A DNA stretch of 64,000 nt from Kingdonia uniflora. Its lineage: Eukaryota > Streptophyta > Magnoliopsida > Ranunculales > Circaeasteraceae. Shown in pieces: positions 33,649-45,512 of this stretch. Positions within the stretch are counted from its first letter, which is position 1, and every line of letters begins with the position of its first letter. A program made the translations under genes and the position numbers. Location: positions 1,183,501-1,247,500 of the forward strand of contig JACGCM010001011.1 of assembly GCA_014058105.1 (NCBI GenBank). The letters are read 5' to 3'. The notes beneath the pieces are model-generated. The model saw nothing but the letters and a program-made list of their open reading frames with translations, was not told the origin of the DNA and searched no databases.

Positions 33649-33774
33649 CTCAAATGGTGGTTGTACCTCTCCACCTAGAGAGAGGTCGTGGGTTCAAAAC
33701 CTCATGGGGTTGGAAACTCAGGGTTATGGATCCCTAATATAAAACTGGCTTGCCTTCCAAAAAGAAGAAGAAAA
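33649..33774 (+). mobile_element. tRNA-derived SINE, about 126 bp
   Basis: The unit carries a B-box-like GGTTCAAAACC at about 33692-33702 (within GGTCGTGGGTTCAAAACC), an A-box-like AATGGTGGTTGTACC near its start, and an A-rich tail AAAAAGAAGAAGAAAA. It is flanked by an 8-bp duplication GATAACAC (33641-33648 and 33775-33782). These are the hallmarks of a Pol III-derived plant SINE. Confidence 0.8.
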
Positions 33775-33833
33775 GATAACACATTAAATATGTTGATTGG
33801 CCTCCAATACTTCTTTTAGTGTATAACTGCGCC

Positions 33834-34397
33834 TGTGATCCCGGAGGATCTAGTGTGTTTTGAAGATTTGTCAAAGTCGTTCGAAAGACTTTGAGTGTCG
33901 TTCGAACGAGTTGACATGTTCGCTAGAATTTTGGCCCAGAGCCATATTTCGTTCGAACGACTTTGAGTATCGTTCGAACGAGTTGTCTTATCCTCTGGAA
34001 TTTTGACCCTGAGCCATATTTTCGTTCGAATGAGTTGGGTTTCGTTCGAATGACCATGCAACTTTTCTAGGGTTTTAGACCAATTAGTCGTAAAGTCGTT
34101 CGAACAACTCCCTAGTTCGTTCGAACGACTTTGGAGCTATTTTAGAATCTCAGGCGTTGTTTTGCCTCGAGATCTGTTCTTTTATGATTTTCGAGTTCCC
34201 TAGTATATAAATGAAACTTAGGCTATTTTCTAGATTATGCTAGATCTGAAAGGAGTTCTGAGAGAAGCCTAGGGTTTAAGAGATTCTCTTTATAATTACT
34301 GTGTTTTAGTAATCAAATTCTCTATTTTTCTAAACCAATTGGTGTTCTTCGTGTTTCTCTTATAACTAAAAGCTTCTCAATCGTATTGTGGATTAAG
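33834..34397 (+). repeat. Gypsy LTR with an array of TTCGAA palindromes
   Basis: Eight TTCGAA sites lie between 33880 and 34125, most inside TCGTTCGAACGA or close variants. The block CCCAGAGCCATATTTCGTTC is shared with the minus-strand LTR at 7021-7516. The primer site TGGTATCAG at 34398-34406 (initiator Met-tRNA type) marks the end. The left boundary (TGTGATCCCGG) is inferred from loss of similarity. Confidence 0.65.
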
Positions 34398-34406
34398 TGG
34401 TATCAG
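34398..34406 (+). promoter_or_regulatory. Primer-binding site (initiator Met-tRNA type)
   Basis: TGGTATCAG directly after the LTR matches the start of TGGTATCAGAGC, complementary to the 3' end of tRNA-iMet. It is a priming site, not a tRNA gene. Confidence 0.7.
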
Positions 34407-34428
34407 TTTTCGATTCTCGGGGGGTTGA

Positions 34429-34920
34429 TTGTGGTTTATGGTCTCTACAAGTGACCTTCTCAAGCAAACGAATGAGAAGCTAGTGAGCCTGTTGAAGATC
34501 CATCGCAAACCTAATTCGAAGAAGAAGGACAATTTGGAGATGGGTGATCCCAACGAAAGACTCACGATTTTGGAAACGACAGTTTCCGCCCTAACTTCTA
34601 CTGTAGGGGAGTTAGTGGAACAGTTGCGTCTCACGAACCTCGCTAAGGCTTCCACTTCGGTGGAACGGTGAGACAGTTCGAAGAAGAAAGGGGTTATGGA
34701 GGTGGATGGGGACGAGGACGTTTCGGTATTCGATGATTCTAGTGATGCCGATTCCGTCAAGGAGCACCCAGGTTTTGGTAAGTCAACGAATCCTATGCGT
34801 AATCTTCGTCTTGGTTTTAAGATTGAGATTCCGGTTTTTGATGGTTCCGTCGACGCTGAGAAATTAGATAATTGGTTAGATAGGTTGGAGACCTTATGTT
34901 GCATCATGCTCGATTTTTCG
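34429..34920 (+). pseudogene. Gypsy gag N-terminal part, truncated
   Basis: The frame 34429-34671 (MVSTSDLLKQTNEKLVSLL, NERLTILETTVSALTSTVGE, LVEQLRLTNLAKAS) ends in a TGA and continues in frame at 34675 (SSKKKGVMEVDGDED, KIEIPVFDGSVDAEKLDNWL, DRLETLC). It is the same gag as the minus-strand relic at 4752-6979, at roughly 80 percent similarity by eye. Coding similarity stops at about 34905, where unrelated sequence begins, so the element is truncated by deletion. No pol follows. Confidence 0.75.
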
Positions 34921-34959
34921 TTTTATCGGTTCAAGCAGATGCCCATATTCTTCCCGTAA

Positions 34960-37900
34960 ATCGGACATTTCCTTTAGACACAATTTATCCCAACCTAACT
35001 ACACTAATTGTCTTTGTACCTTTTAGGCTTCCATGATATAAAATATAAATATAAGAAGTTTTTAGTAAGAATATAAGAAGTTTTTAGTAAGAAAATTCTA
35101 ATAGCATCCTTTGGTTCCAATAATTCAACATCTTATGCAAGAATTTTCATGCATGCCTTCATCTTCATTTCTTTAAAACTCGTGTTTTTTTCTTTAGATA
35201 GTCATATCCTTCCATATAATATCAAGACCCCAAATGCAAAAAAACTATGTCTCAATAATCGTTTGGTTAGTTTTGAACAACAATGACTTCTCAATGTTAC
35301 AATTGTACAACACCAACAACTTGAATACACTAAGTCACTAACTCCAACACACTAACACATGTAATAGGTAAAACCATTCCTCAAGCTTGAATCGCATTAT
35401 AGTTTAAAACACTTTGAAAATGAAAGTTACATAGAATACTTGAGCATCAAACCTTTACTTGAGAAAAACCTATACTATTTACATAGAACACATGTATTCA
35501 TAATAATCCAAACTTCCATAACTTTAGACCCAACTTAATATGTCAGCAAATAATAGCATCATCATCGACGTCTACTGCACATTCATAATATTTAACATTG
35601 GCATTAACATCATGAATGGTTATGAATCAACAATGTTAGACAATATATTTCTTTCATGTTCTTTAACTAAGTTTGATTTCGTTGAATCTTGATTGATGTT
35701 GTTGGCATATTCACCCGCATTATCACGCTTTTCCTGAAAATAAAAAGACAATAATCGTAAGCAGAAGTTCACAAATATTTTTGAAAACAAACAAGAAATT
35801 AAGTTAATGAATAAAGAGGGGGGGGGGGGGTCATACTATTATTGGGGGACATGGTTAGTAAAGAAAACATGCAATGGAAAGGTTGAATAGATTTTATATG
35901 TTTCAGATCGCTTATTTTAGAAATGTAGAAAACACTACATACATATATCTTAAGATTTTATTTATTTCTTGGATTGTAAAAGTTTCAAATTTTTATAATG
36001 ACAATGATGCTTCAAAAGAAATAGATAAAGAGCAAGATACAATGAACAACTCTAATAAAAATGCAGAAGACTAAACTTTCTTTACAAAAATAAATCATTA
36101 GAATCTATGAAGGAAAAATTTACACGACATGCATAAGAAAAAATCTTGGATGAAAACAAATGGGCATAATAAAGGGCTCGTTCGATTTGCATATGAACAT
36201 TCAATAAATAATATCTAAGCTAACACTCATGGATGTGAAAACAAAAATATATTTGGGGATATACTTTTTAATGTCCATAAACTTGAATGCTGAGATTTTT
36301 GGATTAAATAAGCAGAAGTTTGAAAAGAATTTTTCACATTAAAGCCCATGGAAAAGTTTAGGTAGATCCTAGATAAAGAAGTCCTTCATAACGAATGCTA
36401 AAAACATTGATTAATCACATGCATTTGTTTAAGGTAAACACTCACCTGTCCAAATTCTGACAAACCCGAACAACTTTGCTTCTTAATACATTGGTCCCAA
36501 CTTCTCACTAATTAGTCTATGCTGCAGACCAAGGCATTTAAGAAATTTTAGAACACACCATACACCAAATCAGTGTACTCGTCCTTAGTTTGGTGAATTG
36601 CATACTAAAATACCCAATCATCTAAATAGTTACCCCCCTTGTAATATAGTGAAATTGGAATTCAAAAGTAGAAATGAAACTACCACTCTAATCTAAAATC
36701 ATGCATTCCAGTCCTACCATTTGAACTACACGATGACATAAAACGCTCAACTTTGTTCTATCAAAATTTGAATTACGGACTTCACTTCACTTATCAATAA
36801 TAAAAAATTAAATGGTTTTATATTTGTCTCTAAAGATAGAAAGAAAACCACTTATCAGTAATTCCATACAAACTAATTCATGTTGAATATCAAAAAGCAA
36901 CAAATCCAATACTAATCACTTCGACGCAAATGGAATAAAAGATGTATCCAAATAAAGATTCTAAGATTTTTCAAGATAACGAAGTCGATATCAATTTCAA
37001 TACACAGCCCAAGAAAAAAAAATTCCCCAAATACTAAATTGAAGTTTTAAATCTTACTTGAAATCACCCCCAGGTTTTTGTTGAATGGTACAACTGAAAT
37101 CCTGAATTAGGAGTAGTTGAAAGTATGTACGAATGTTTGATCCACTGATTACAATACCAGAACCACTCAACAATAGAAAGAAATGGAAAATTTGAGAGAG
37201 AGAGATATGTGTCTGGTGTTGGAAAATGGGCATTATGGAGAGGGAGTGAGTTGTAGAAGAAGGGCTGAAGAAATTGGGGATGAGGGAAACCTCAAAGTAG
37301 AAGAGAACTTACAGTTTATATTATCTTTCAATAAGGTGTTGAAGCAGTTTTTTTAACAATGAAGTGTTTGCTATTTGGGAGGCCACGTATGAGATTTTAA
37401 TACTAAAATCATATGTAGGTGAAACCGTGAAAGAAAAGGGGTGGGTAGTTTTTATGGTTTGTTGGACGGCTTAAACTCTATCTCAGCCTTTCGTTCCGTT
37501 GTTTTTTTTCTTGGAAAACACACTAATTTGTGTTTGTCTTGATACAATTACCCTAAAATCTAATATAGAAGAGTCAGTTTGAAGAAGTAATTTGAGTAAG
37601 AATGAGTAGATTTGAAGAAACTTGCACAAATCAATTTTTAGGGCTTTTCTGGCTTGTCTGTGATTTGGTTGAAATGGGGATGGTGGTTGATGTTGGAGGG
37701 ATCATTGGTGATAATGGGTTATTGTGGTTATGGGATTTTGCATTGCTTTTGAGTGAGGTGAAGAAAGGTGAATTTCTTGTTATTGTAAGTATTACGGTGG
37801 GTTTTTTTGATAGTTTTGTCAAGTAATAAGGTGTTTGATGAAGATAAGAGTTTGGTGAAGATACGCTCTAGGATTACACGTCGTATTTTACCTTATTTTA

Positions 37901-38289
37901 GCCGGAGAGAACAAAAAATCAAAAATTTGGGATTTAGTTTCATTTTGGCGAGAGTCTGAGAGCCATAAGAAATGTCTTTGAGAATATTCTTCACATCTAA
38001 TTTAAAATCTTCGAGAAATATTAGATAGTTTCTCGAGATACAAAACAAAACAATATCGATGGTAGGACTTAATTAAAATGAATTTGTGATTTGTATCGAG
38101 AAGGGATATATATGATAATGTTAAAGAACTTAAACTTGTTTAAATCATCATTTCTTGTGGGCGAGAACTAGATAGTAGTAGGTAGAAAGAGTAGTTAAAA
38201 ATTAATACTCGACAGTAGGATGTAGATTAAAGATATGAGCATAAATTGTATAAAATACGGTATCTTACTAACTTTAAAAATAAATCATA
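34960..38289. other. 3.3 kb of AT-rich DNA, mostly unassigned; possible minus-strand exons
   Basis: No element was recognised. Two exon-like minus-strand segments fit a phase-0 splice: 36521-36446 (ends KKQSCSGLSEFGQ, donor CAG|GTGAG) and 35733-35620 (acceptor TTTTCAG, KRDNAGEYANNINQ, stop). A stop lies near the start of the first, so it may be a gene relic or a non-coding transcript. A CT-rich stretch on the minus strand at 37190-37270 could be its 5' region. A G homopolymer of 14 lies at about 35818-35831. On the plus strand the frame 37602-37826 has no recognisable similarity. Confidence 0.3.
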
Positions 38290-38311
38290 TTTCAGGTTTA
38301 CAAATAAATGG

Positions 38312-40656
38312 CTGAACTAGTTCAAAATGCTAATTATCCTGATGCTAACGCAGGATAAATTTTTGCAAACCTTGTCGATGTAAAACTAATAATAATTGAT
38401 GTGACTACCTGTGTACAGGATTTGGGTAGGAACTACAGAGTCGGGGAGAAAAGCATGGACATGGCTCAGGAGAATCGAGCTAGGTTGGAAAATGAGGTTG
38501 TCGAGGTTTTTGATGAGGAAAGAATTGAAACAGACTTAAAACATGAGCCACAACCCAGAGATCGAGAAGAATGTACTAGTGGGGGGTGGAGAAGGAGGAG
38601 AGGAAGAGGGAGAGATAGATTTGTTGGGGAGTGTTATGGGGATGTCGAGGAAACAAAAGGAAATCTTGATTTTTAAATAGAAGTATGGCATTTTTAATGA
38701 CATTAGGCTGGAGGATTACCTTAGGGAGATGATTGAACAAGAGCTCCCTGTGGAGAGCATTCTGGTCCATCCAGAACAAATAAAGAAGTGGTTACCCCTT
38801 CGAGCTGACCAAAAGAAGTTCTTAAACTTCTATAATATTGCTCCCGGACAGTTCAATCCTAATGAATACGACCTTTTTAGGGTGGTGACAGTGTTAAAAG
38901 GGCGACTGCGAGAGAAGGGGGAGAAAGAATTTATGTAGATGATTTGTGTGTGTACTATATACACTAAAGTAGAATTCCTAAAATGTAGGCTATAGATACT
39001 TAGCCAGGTTTCTCAAGAGGCCTTTGTTCTATGATATGGTGTCAACTGGGGGGTAATACTTTGCCGAGTGCTTCCATGTTTTGGGGAACTATGTGTTTGA
39101 CCTTAAAGATCCTGGGGAGCCTTTGAAGAGGAAGAGTTTCCATCTAGGTTTGTGTTGTATATGCTTGATTTAATGTAAGAGTAATTCGTTGTCTTGAAGT
39201 ATTTTTTTTTATGAAGTACTAATCAAATTTATTTGTTGTTGCAGCTGCAAAGGAAGTGGATAGGAACTCGAAGGTCTTAGAGAAGTTGTACAACTTGAGA
39301 ACCAATTACTTTAGGCGAATCGACTCTTTAGTTGCAGATCAAGGGAGTGTCGAAGAGCTATTCAAAGAGGTTGGCATAAAAAGATCTCGAACGAAAGGTG
39401 CTGAAGTTCCTTTTATCGATGGGAAAATGTCAGCAAGAAATAAGAGAGCCGATGAGTGAAGTCTCCCCCTCGAGAACCCTGTGCTCAGTAGGTATACCAC
39501 TGACTATGCTGTTATAGAGAGAGAGGCATTGTTGAGTGGGTCATTCGGCAAGAATAAGAGAAAGAGAGCTACTAACCCTCCTCCTACTCCCGCACGACCA
39601 TCAAAGAGGTTAATTCGACAAGCTCCAGTTGAGATTTTGGAGAAGCCTAGAGTGGTTGGATTGAGGACTTCCAGTGTCCCTACGTCGACTACTGTAACAT
39701 AGCAGAAGGCTGGGACTGAGAAGAGAAGTTCTCCCAGTAAGCTGAAGACAAAGGCTATTGGGAATCTTAGATATTTTGAGGAGGAGGCCCAGTAGACCAT
39801 TGAGTCCTATGTGTCTGGGACAACTACTCTAGAAGAAGATTTTACTGACTGCTTAGTTGGAACAAATAGTTTGTCAACCTTTTTCATCGAAGGCCACCGA
39901 ACAATAAATATGGTGAGAAACTTTTATGCCTTATTTCGATTAACGAAGTTACTTCCGCATTCGAGATCTCATATTATTATTATCATGCAGATCAAGAAGT
40001 TGTTGATTGGTGGGAAGCCTCATCTTCTTGGTACCGAGGCTTTGGCGAACTAGCTCCTTGTCTACAAAAATATTGAAAAGGAGCTTGTCAAGGAGAAGGA
40101 TGAGCTGGTTCAGGAGAAGGAAAGCCTATAAGCAAAACTGAAAAAGCTAAAGCTTGGCATGACCAAGTTGAAGGAGACTGTCGTTCGCGAGGTGAGGAAG
40201 ATATGGGAGACTGAGAAGAGGAAGGAGATCGAGAAGATAAGGTTCGATCTAGTGAAGGAGAGGGAAGACGAATTGGCCCTGTAAAAGTCCAACTTTGAGG
40301 ACGATGTTGGTGAATAGATCTTACTTGTTCATAGGTCGATGGTGACAGAGGGTACTAAGACTTTTGATGAAGCTAATATGGAAGCAGATTTAATTAACAT
40401 CGACTCCCTCAAGCGTATGAAAGCCAAATTTTCTGGGAAGTTCAACCTGATGGAGGAAAGGAAAGACTTTTATAAAAGCTTGGCTGCTGCTACGGGGGAG
40501 ACTTTTCTTGACTCTGATGTTAAGGAAGAGGTGCTCGCTACTCAAGAAGTTACCCCTGCCTTGGATGATGGTGCAGAGCAGATGGATCTTCTCGATGATC
40601 TAACTCCTGGTCTTCTAGCTAAGGTAACAACCCCAATAATCTTCCCAGAAAAGTAG
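38312..40656 (+). pseudogene. Tat accessory ORF (Transposase_28-like, coiled coil), antisense to pol
   Basis: From ATG at 38312 (MAELVQNANYPDA) the plus strand encodes in pieces: 38401-38676 (acidic/Arg-rich), 38700-38935 with [20 protein letters not shown] and [17 protein letters not shown], then [10 protein letters not shown] near 39085. A putative intron (about 39151-39244, GTTTGT...TTGCAG) leads to AAKEVDRNSKVLEKLYNLRT and RRIDSLVADQGSVEELFKEV. A Glu/Lys-rich coiled coil covers 40075-40320, followed by 40339-40656 (DEANMEADLINIDSLKRMKA). The PGQxxPN block and the coiled coil resemble the plant 'putative gypsy type transposon' family (Pfam PF04195). Frameshifts and stops make it non-coding today. 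It reads opposite to the pol of the same element. Confidence 0.55.
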
Positions 40657-41600
40657 ATAACAATGTTCTAATCTCTTCTCCTTCTGTTGTTGATTTTTGT
40701 TCTAAAGGTGGTAAACAATTCATTGTACAAGTGGTCAATAGGACCTGATGAATTTTCGTATTTTGATATTGAAGGAATTTTTGATAAGTTTGATTGTTGA
40801 AATTGTGTGGTGTAAACTATTGATAATGGATGGATAGGTAGTCAATCGTAATGAATATGATGTTGAATATCTTGGTAAATGGTTTAATGTTTAGCATAAT
40901 AGAATATTTGGATTTATCGATGAATAAGGCAAAGGTATGCCCTTTATTGAACATGTTTGGATTTTATTAAGGATGGTATTCGATATAATTGATTGAAGTA
41001 TAACATAGAGTAAAAGATTCTCCAGAAGTTCATCATGGAAGAGATATCTGAGTGTAACAAGAAGATAACAATGTTATGCTCTGTCAAGTATTAAATTAAT
41101 TTTTAGATAGATTCCTCTATGAGATATCTGTTCGATCGATAAGACAACCAAAAATTAGTTGTCGATGGAGTAATGACGTTGAATATGTTAAGTGTTTTGA
41201 TGAGTGTTGGAAGGGAGTAAGATATACTCTTTGTGAGGTGTTCCAGAATCACTTAGTTAAGTGTGTATCTGAGTGTATGGATTGGAGAGTCATTTATGGC
41301 TTTGTTGAATGTGGAATTTAGCTAGATGTTTTTCCATTATGGGATATCTGGTTTGACTTATAGGATATACATTTTATGAAATGTCAAATGTAGTAATAAA
41401 GTACAAAAGGAGGTTCCTGTATTAGGAAACCTATTTGCCGAAGAAATGATATTGAGGTTGACACACACTGGTTCAAGTGTTGTCAAAAGAAAGAAACATA
41501 GAGCAAATGATTTATTGATGGTAAATATAACTTCTTCATTGAAAATAAAATAAAATAGATTACAACTTTTATCTATAATTTTTTTTAGATGGGCTGTGTT
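40657..41600. other. Non-coding spacer between integrase and the antisense ORF
   Basis: No open frame or repeat array is seen. The stretch is rich in GATATCTG-like and TTGATAATGG motifs of no clear meaning. The element's 3' non-coding region is the likely identity. Confidence 0.4.
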
Positions 41601-42250
41601 CTATGGGAACTTGAGTTGTAATTCATTTTTAGTCATCAACCAGTATGTACCACTGCCTATTTTGTCATTGATAATGTAAGGACCTTCCCAATCGAGATTA
41701 CAGAGAAGTCCAAGCTTATTCTCTTCATCGGTGACTTGTCTTCGAGCGGTGGGAAGATCGAGGTCTGAAGGAATAATAGCTTCTATGTCAAAAGCCATCA
41801 TAAAATGGTGTATAACCTATGGAGGTACGAGGTGTAGTCATATACGCCCATAAAACACTAAGTGGTTCTTCGACCCATCTGCCCTTCTTGCCACCAAGGC
41901 GCTTGCGCAAGCCAGACTTGATACTTTTATTAATAGCTTCAGCTTGACCATCTCCTTGTGGATAATAGGGTGTCAAAGTAGATAACTAAATTTTGTACTT
42001 GTGAAAGAATTTGAGGATGTTTGCCATTATCTGATCTTATCATTTGTAGACAACCAAATCTGGTGGCGATGTGTAACTTGAGGAATTTAATCACTTCATT
42101 TTCATCAGTATGGTAAAGTGGTACAGCTTCGACCCATTTTGTAAAATTGTCTATTGCGACAAGGATACATTTTATGTTTCCCAAAGTAGGGTGGAATGGA
42201 CTAATGATGTCGATGGCTCATCGTTTAAAAGGCCATAAGATATTGCTGAC
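41601..42250 (-). pseudogene. Tat integrase, decayed
   Basis: On the minus strand the frames contain AIDNFTKWVEAVPLYHTDEN, FLKLHIATRFG and MIRSDNGK (second catalytic Asp), then [20 protein letters not shown] (catalytic Glu), [20 protein letters not shown] and GYTPF. The tail EGPYIINDKIGSGTYWL is the C-terminal domain. Stops at the junctions show decay. Confidence 0.8.
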
Positions 42251-42434
42251 ATGTAAGTCGAGGGCTAAAATTTTGATGTCTTGTGCATGGATTTGGCATT
42301 TATAACATTTGCAAACAATGTCTTTGCAATCTTGTCTCATCTTCGGCTAGTATAAACCTTGTGTGAATACTCTTTGCACCAGCGTTCGTCCATAGATATG
42401 TGCAGTACAAATTCATTTGTGAAGTTCCTTGATC

Positions 42435-43400
42435 TTAATTTGGGCTTGTTTCTGTGAGATGCATTCGATTAGTGGGTCTCCACCTGTAATTCGGTATTGC
42501 ACTCCTCCTTGGATTTTGAATCTTGGATATTGGCAAACAAAGATCGAGCTTCTTCCTTATTCTTGGGGAGGGTATTGTAATTGAGATATGTAAGAAATGG
42601 CTTTCTCCAATCTTCGGGATTGTCAGTATCGGCAACTTGGATTTGCATGACATGGCTTGCTTCGAGGCTAGAATGTTTGATAACTTCAATATCTAGTATT
42701 TTTTTCTCACTGTCTTCAAGCATTGCTACAATGTATGTGAGAACGTCGGCATATCGGTTTTCTGTCTTGGCAAATATGAAATTGTGGCGTATTTGAATAT
42801 CTTCATTTTCTTTTCGACCAGCGCAGCATTGTCAACCATTTTGCCTGATGTTTTGAATGCTTTATTGTATTGGTTGGCTATGAGTAGTGAGTCCACTTAG
42901 ATAACTATTTCTTCTACTCTTAGTGCTAGTGGGAGGTCAAGCCCATATAAAATAGCCTCATACTCAGTTTCATTGTTTGTTGCATAGAACTTGAGTTTGA
43001 TTACTTTCTCAATTCGGTAATTGGACGGAGTAACAAGAACTATGCCAATCCCTGATCCTTGTGGTCCTGCAGATCCATATGTAAAGAGTCTCCATCCTGT
43101 ACTTTTTGACCATGCGTCTGGTTCTGTAATTGAGTCATCGACTAGTACTTCTTTGAGTTCCTCCTATTCTAGGTCTTCGACCGAAAAGTCTGCTACTGCT
43201 TGTCCTTTGATTAATATTTGTGGCTCGAAGGAAATGTTATATTCTCCTAGGAAAATAGACCATTATTGGACCCTTTTGGACTTCTTTTTTTTGGACAGCA
43301 TGAGTTTGAGGGGGAATTTGGTGATTACTTTGACAGGGTGTAGTTGGAAATAAGGTCAAAGTTTTTGGGAATTGTATAACAGGGCCAATAACTTCTTCTT
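42435..43400 (-). pseudogene. Tat RNase H and integrase linker region, decayed
   Basis: Minus-strand fragments include VIKHSSLEASHVMQIQVADT and FLTYLNYNTLPKNKEEARSL, the spacer that precedes the integrase zinc domain in Tat-type pol. Further upstream are fragments of an RNase H such as YAILYGLDLPLALRVEEIVI (in broken frame). No intact domain remains. Confidence 0.5.
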
Positions 43401-43640
43401 AGTTGTTGTGTATCATTTTTCTGTAGGCATGAAAGTTTTACTGATGAAGTAGATAAGTTTTTCCACGCCATTGTCTTCTCGAAAAAGGACAAAAATAATG
43501 GAGTCTTATGTTGTCGATAAATATATTGTTAGTACTTCACCATCAACAGGAGTACTCATTATGGGAGGATGCCCCAAGTATCATTTGAGATCTTGGAAAG
43601 ACAATTCATATTCTGGGGTCCAGACGATTTCCTTGAGGAG

Positions 43641-44600
43641 TTATTTTGTCATCAGTGATGGGTTTCCCCGAAGAAAGAGGTAAAGAAGTTTGCATCGATC
43701 GGATGACTTGGAGATAAATCTGTACAGAGCTGCGACTTTTCCTATGAGTTTTTGGACGTCTTTCACGGTTCGGGGTGATGGCATGGCCATAAGCGCTTTG
43801 ATTTGTTCTGGATTGATTTTTATTCCTCTTTTGCTTACTAGGTGCCCCAAGAATTTCCCAGATGCAACCCCAAATTGACATTTTTTGAGGTTTAGCTTCA
43901 TGTGATATGTGCAGAGAATGTTAGAGATTGTGTGTAAGTGGTTACAACGATCTTCTCTCTTCAGGCTCTTCCAGATCATGTTATCGATGTAGACCTCCAT
44001 GATTTTGCCCAAGTGTTCTTTAAACATATTTGTGACAAGTCTTTGATACGTTTCTCTTGCATTTTTCAGACCAAAAGGCATGACGGTATAATAGTAAAAG
44101 CTTCTTTCTATTACGAATGTGGTCTTTTCTTGATCATCTTCGACAAGTAGAACTTGATTATACCCTAAAGCTTCATCCATCATAGAAAGAAGCTCATGTC
44201 CTGCTACTGAGTCGAGGAGTTGTGGAATTAAAGGAATGAGGAAGTTATCCTTAGGTATAAATTTGTTTGGTTTAGTAAAGTCAATGTAGACCCTAATTTT
44301 TCCATTCTTCTTCAGGACTGCAACTATGTTCGAGACCCACTTAGGATATTTGGCTTCACGAATGAATCCAACTCGAAGAAGCTTATCAATTTCTTCATTA
44401 ACTACTTCTAAGAGCCGATGGACTAAATTACGACACTTCTGTATGATGACCTTGCTATCGGGGATGAGGTTCAACCGATGGCAGACAATGGAAGGGTCAA
44501 TTCCTGGCATTTCTTGAAAAGACCATGCAAAGATATTGACATTCTTCTTTAACATCTGTAGAAGGTTTTTTTTCCTCTTATGGTGAGAGTTTAGAACCAA
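43641..44600 (-). pseudogene. Tat reverse transcriptase, 319-codon open stretch with altered active site
   Basis: The frame 44600-43641 is open. It holds NVNIFAWSFQEMPGIDPSIV, EEIDKLLRVGFIREAKYPKW, KNGKIRVYIDFTKPN, SMMDEALGYNQ, FYYYTVMPFGLKNARETYQR, and the metal-binding motif as YIDNM where YIDDM is expected. LGHLVSKRGIKINPEQIKAL closes the thumb. Loss of the second Asp would abolish polymerase activity. A few other substitutions (VYIDF for VCIDF, DEALGY for DAFSGY) fit an old, unconstrained copy. Confidence 0.85.
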
Positions 44601-44989
44601 TAAAGGTACTTTACCCTAGTCCATCGAGCTCTATGGATTCGACTATTTTAGTATCGTGTTGCTCAAATGCTAGAGGCGGTTCTTACTGTAATTGTTATGC
44701 CTTTAGAAGCTTTGATGAGTGAGAGTTTATGGTGGTATTTTCACACATTCGTGCTACAACTTGACTCCCTTTGATTTCATAAACTCTATGATCAGTTGGG
44801 AAACATAATGACAGATGATATGTCAAAGGTACTGCCTTGATAGAGTGAAGCCAGCTTCTTCCTAAAATTTCCAAGTATTTTGATTACACATCGATGACAA
44901 GGAATTTAACGAATGTGGTTTTTGGCCCAGCTTGAACAGGCAATGCGATTTCTCCCAAGGCTGATTCTTTTGAACTATTAAATCCTGTG

Positions 44990-45190
44990 ATGGTTGTTGT
45001 CGAAGCTTTGACTAAATATTTGAGGCCTAGAACATCGATCGCTCTTTTGAATCTATACAACCAGTATCAACGAGGAGCGTATGCAAGTAGTCCTGTCCTA
45101 CTTTGAGCATTATCACCAATGGGTCATCATGAGGGTACTTGACATGGCTGGTGCTACAATCTTCAAAGGAAAATGTGATATGGGCATTTG
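44990..45190 (-). pseudogene. Tat aspartic protease fragment
   Basis: Minus-strand translation gives DDPLVIMLKVGQDYLHTLLV followed by DTGCIDSKERS. DTG is the aspartic-protease active site (DTGSS is usual in this lineage). Frames on either side are broken. Confidence 0.6.
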
Positions 45191-45512
45191 GCTTTGCGGA
45201 AGCTGAGTAGAAGTTTTGCAGACTTATCAGATGAGGTCATCTTGCTGCATGATGTGATTTTGTTATCTTTCTTTTACTTATTGCCTTTTTCGATCTTAAT
45301 CATGTAAAGATAGCGAACTTGACCTTGCTCTTGCTCTTGTTCGACTTATTTTATTTTTGTTTCTTCTTCGAGGAACTTCTGGACATCAATGACGTACTCG
45401 TGGAGCCTCCTTGTCAGGACAATACAGTAAAAAATGCGTATAAGAGAGTAACAGTTGCCAGTCTCATGGCTATGGATATTATAATAGTGGTACAAGGGTT
45501 TATTCGTGAAGT
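45191..45512. other. Spacer between protease and gag relics
   Basis: This is probably the degenerate gag zinc-finger region of the same element. The frame on the plus strand at 45319-45516 has no similarity to anything recognised. Confidence 0.3.

Noticed and set aside
35818..35831. Poly(G) run, and the poly(C) run at 5056-5073
   Set aside because: Simple homopolymers, length uncertain in sequencing; no functional claim is made.
37602..37826. 74-codon plus-strand frame with hydrophobic stretches
   Set aside because: No recognised family, no splice context and a biased GT-rich composition; treated as chance.
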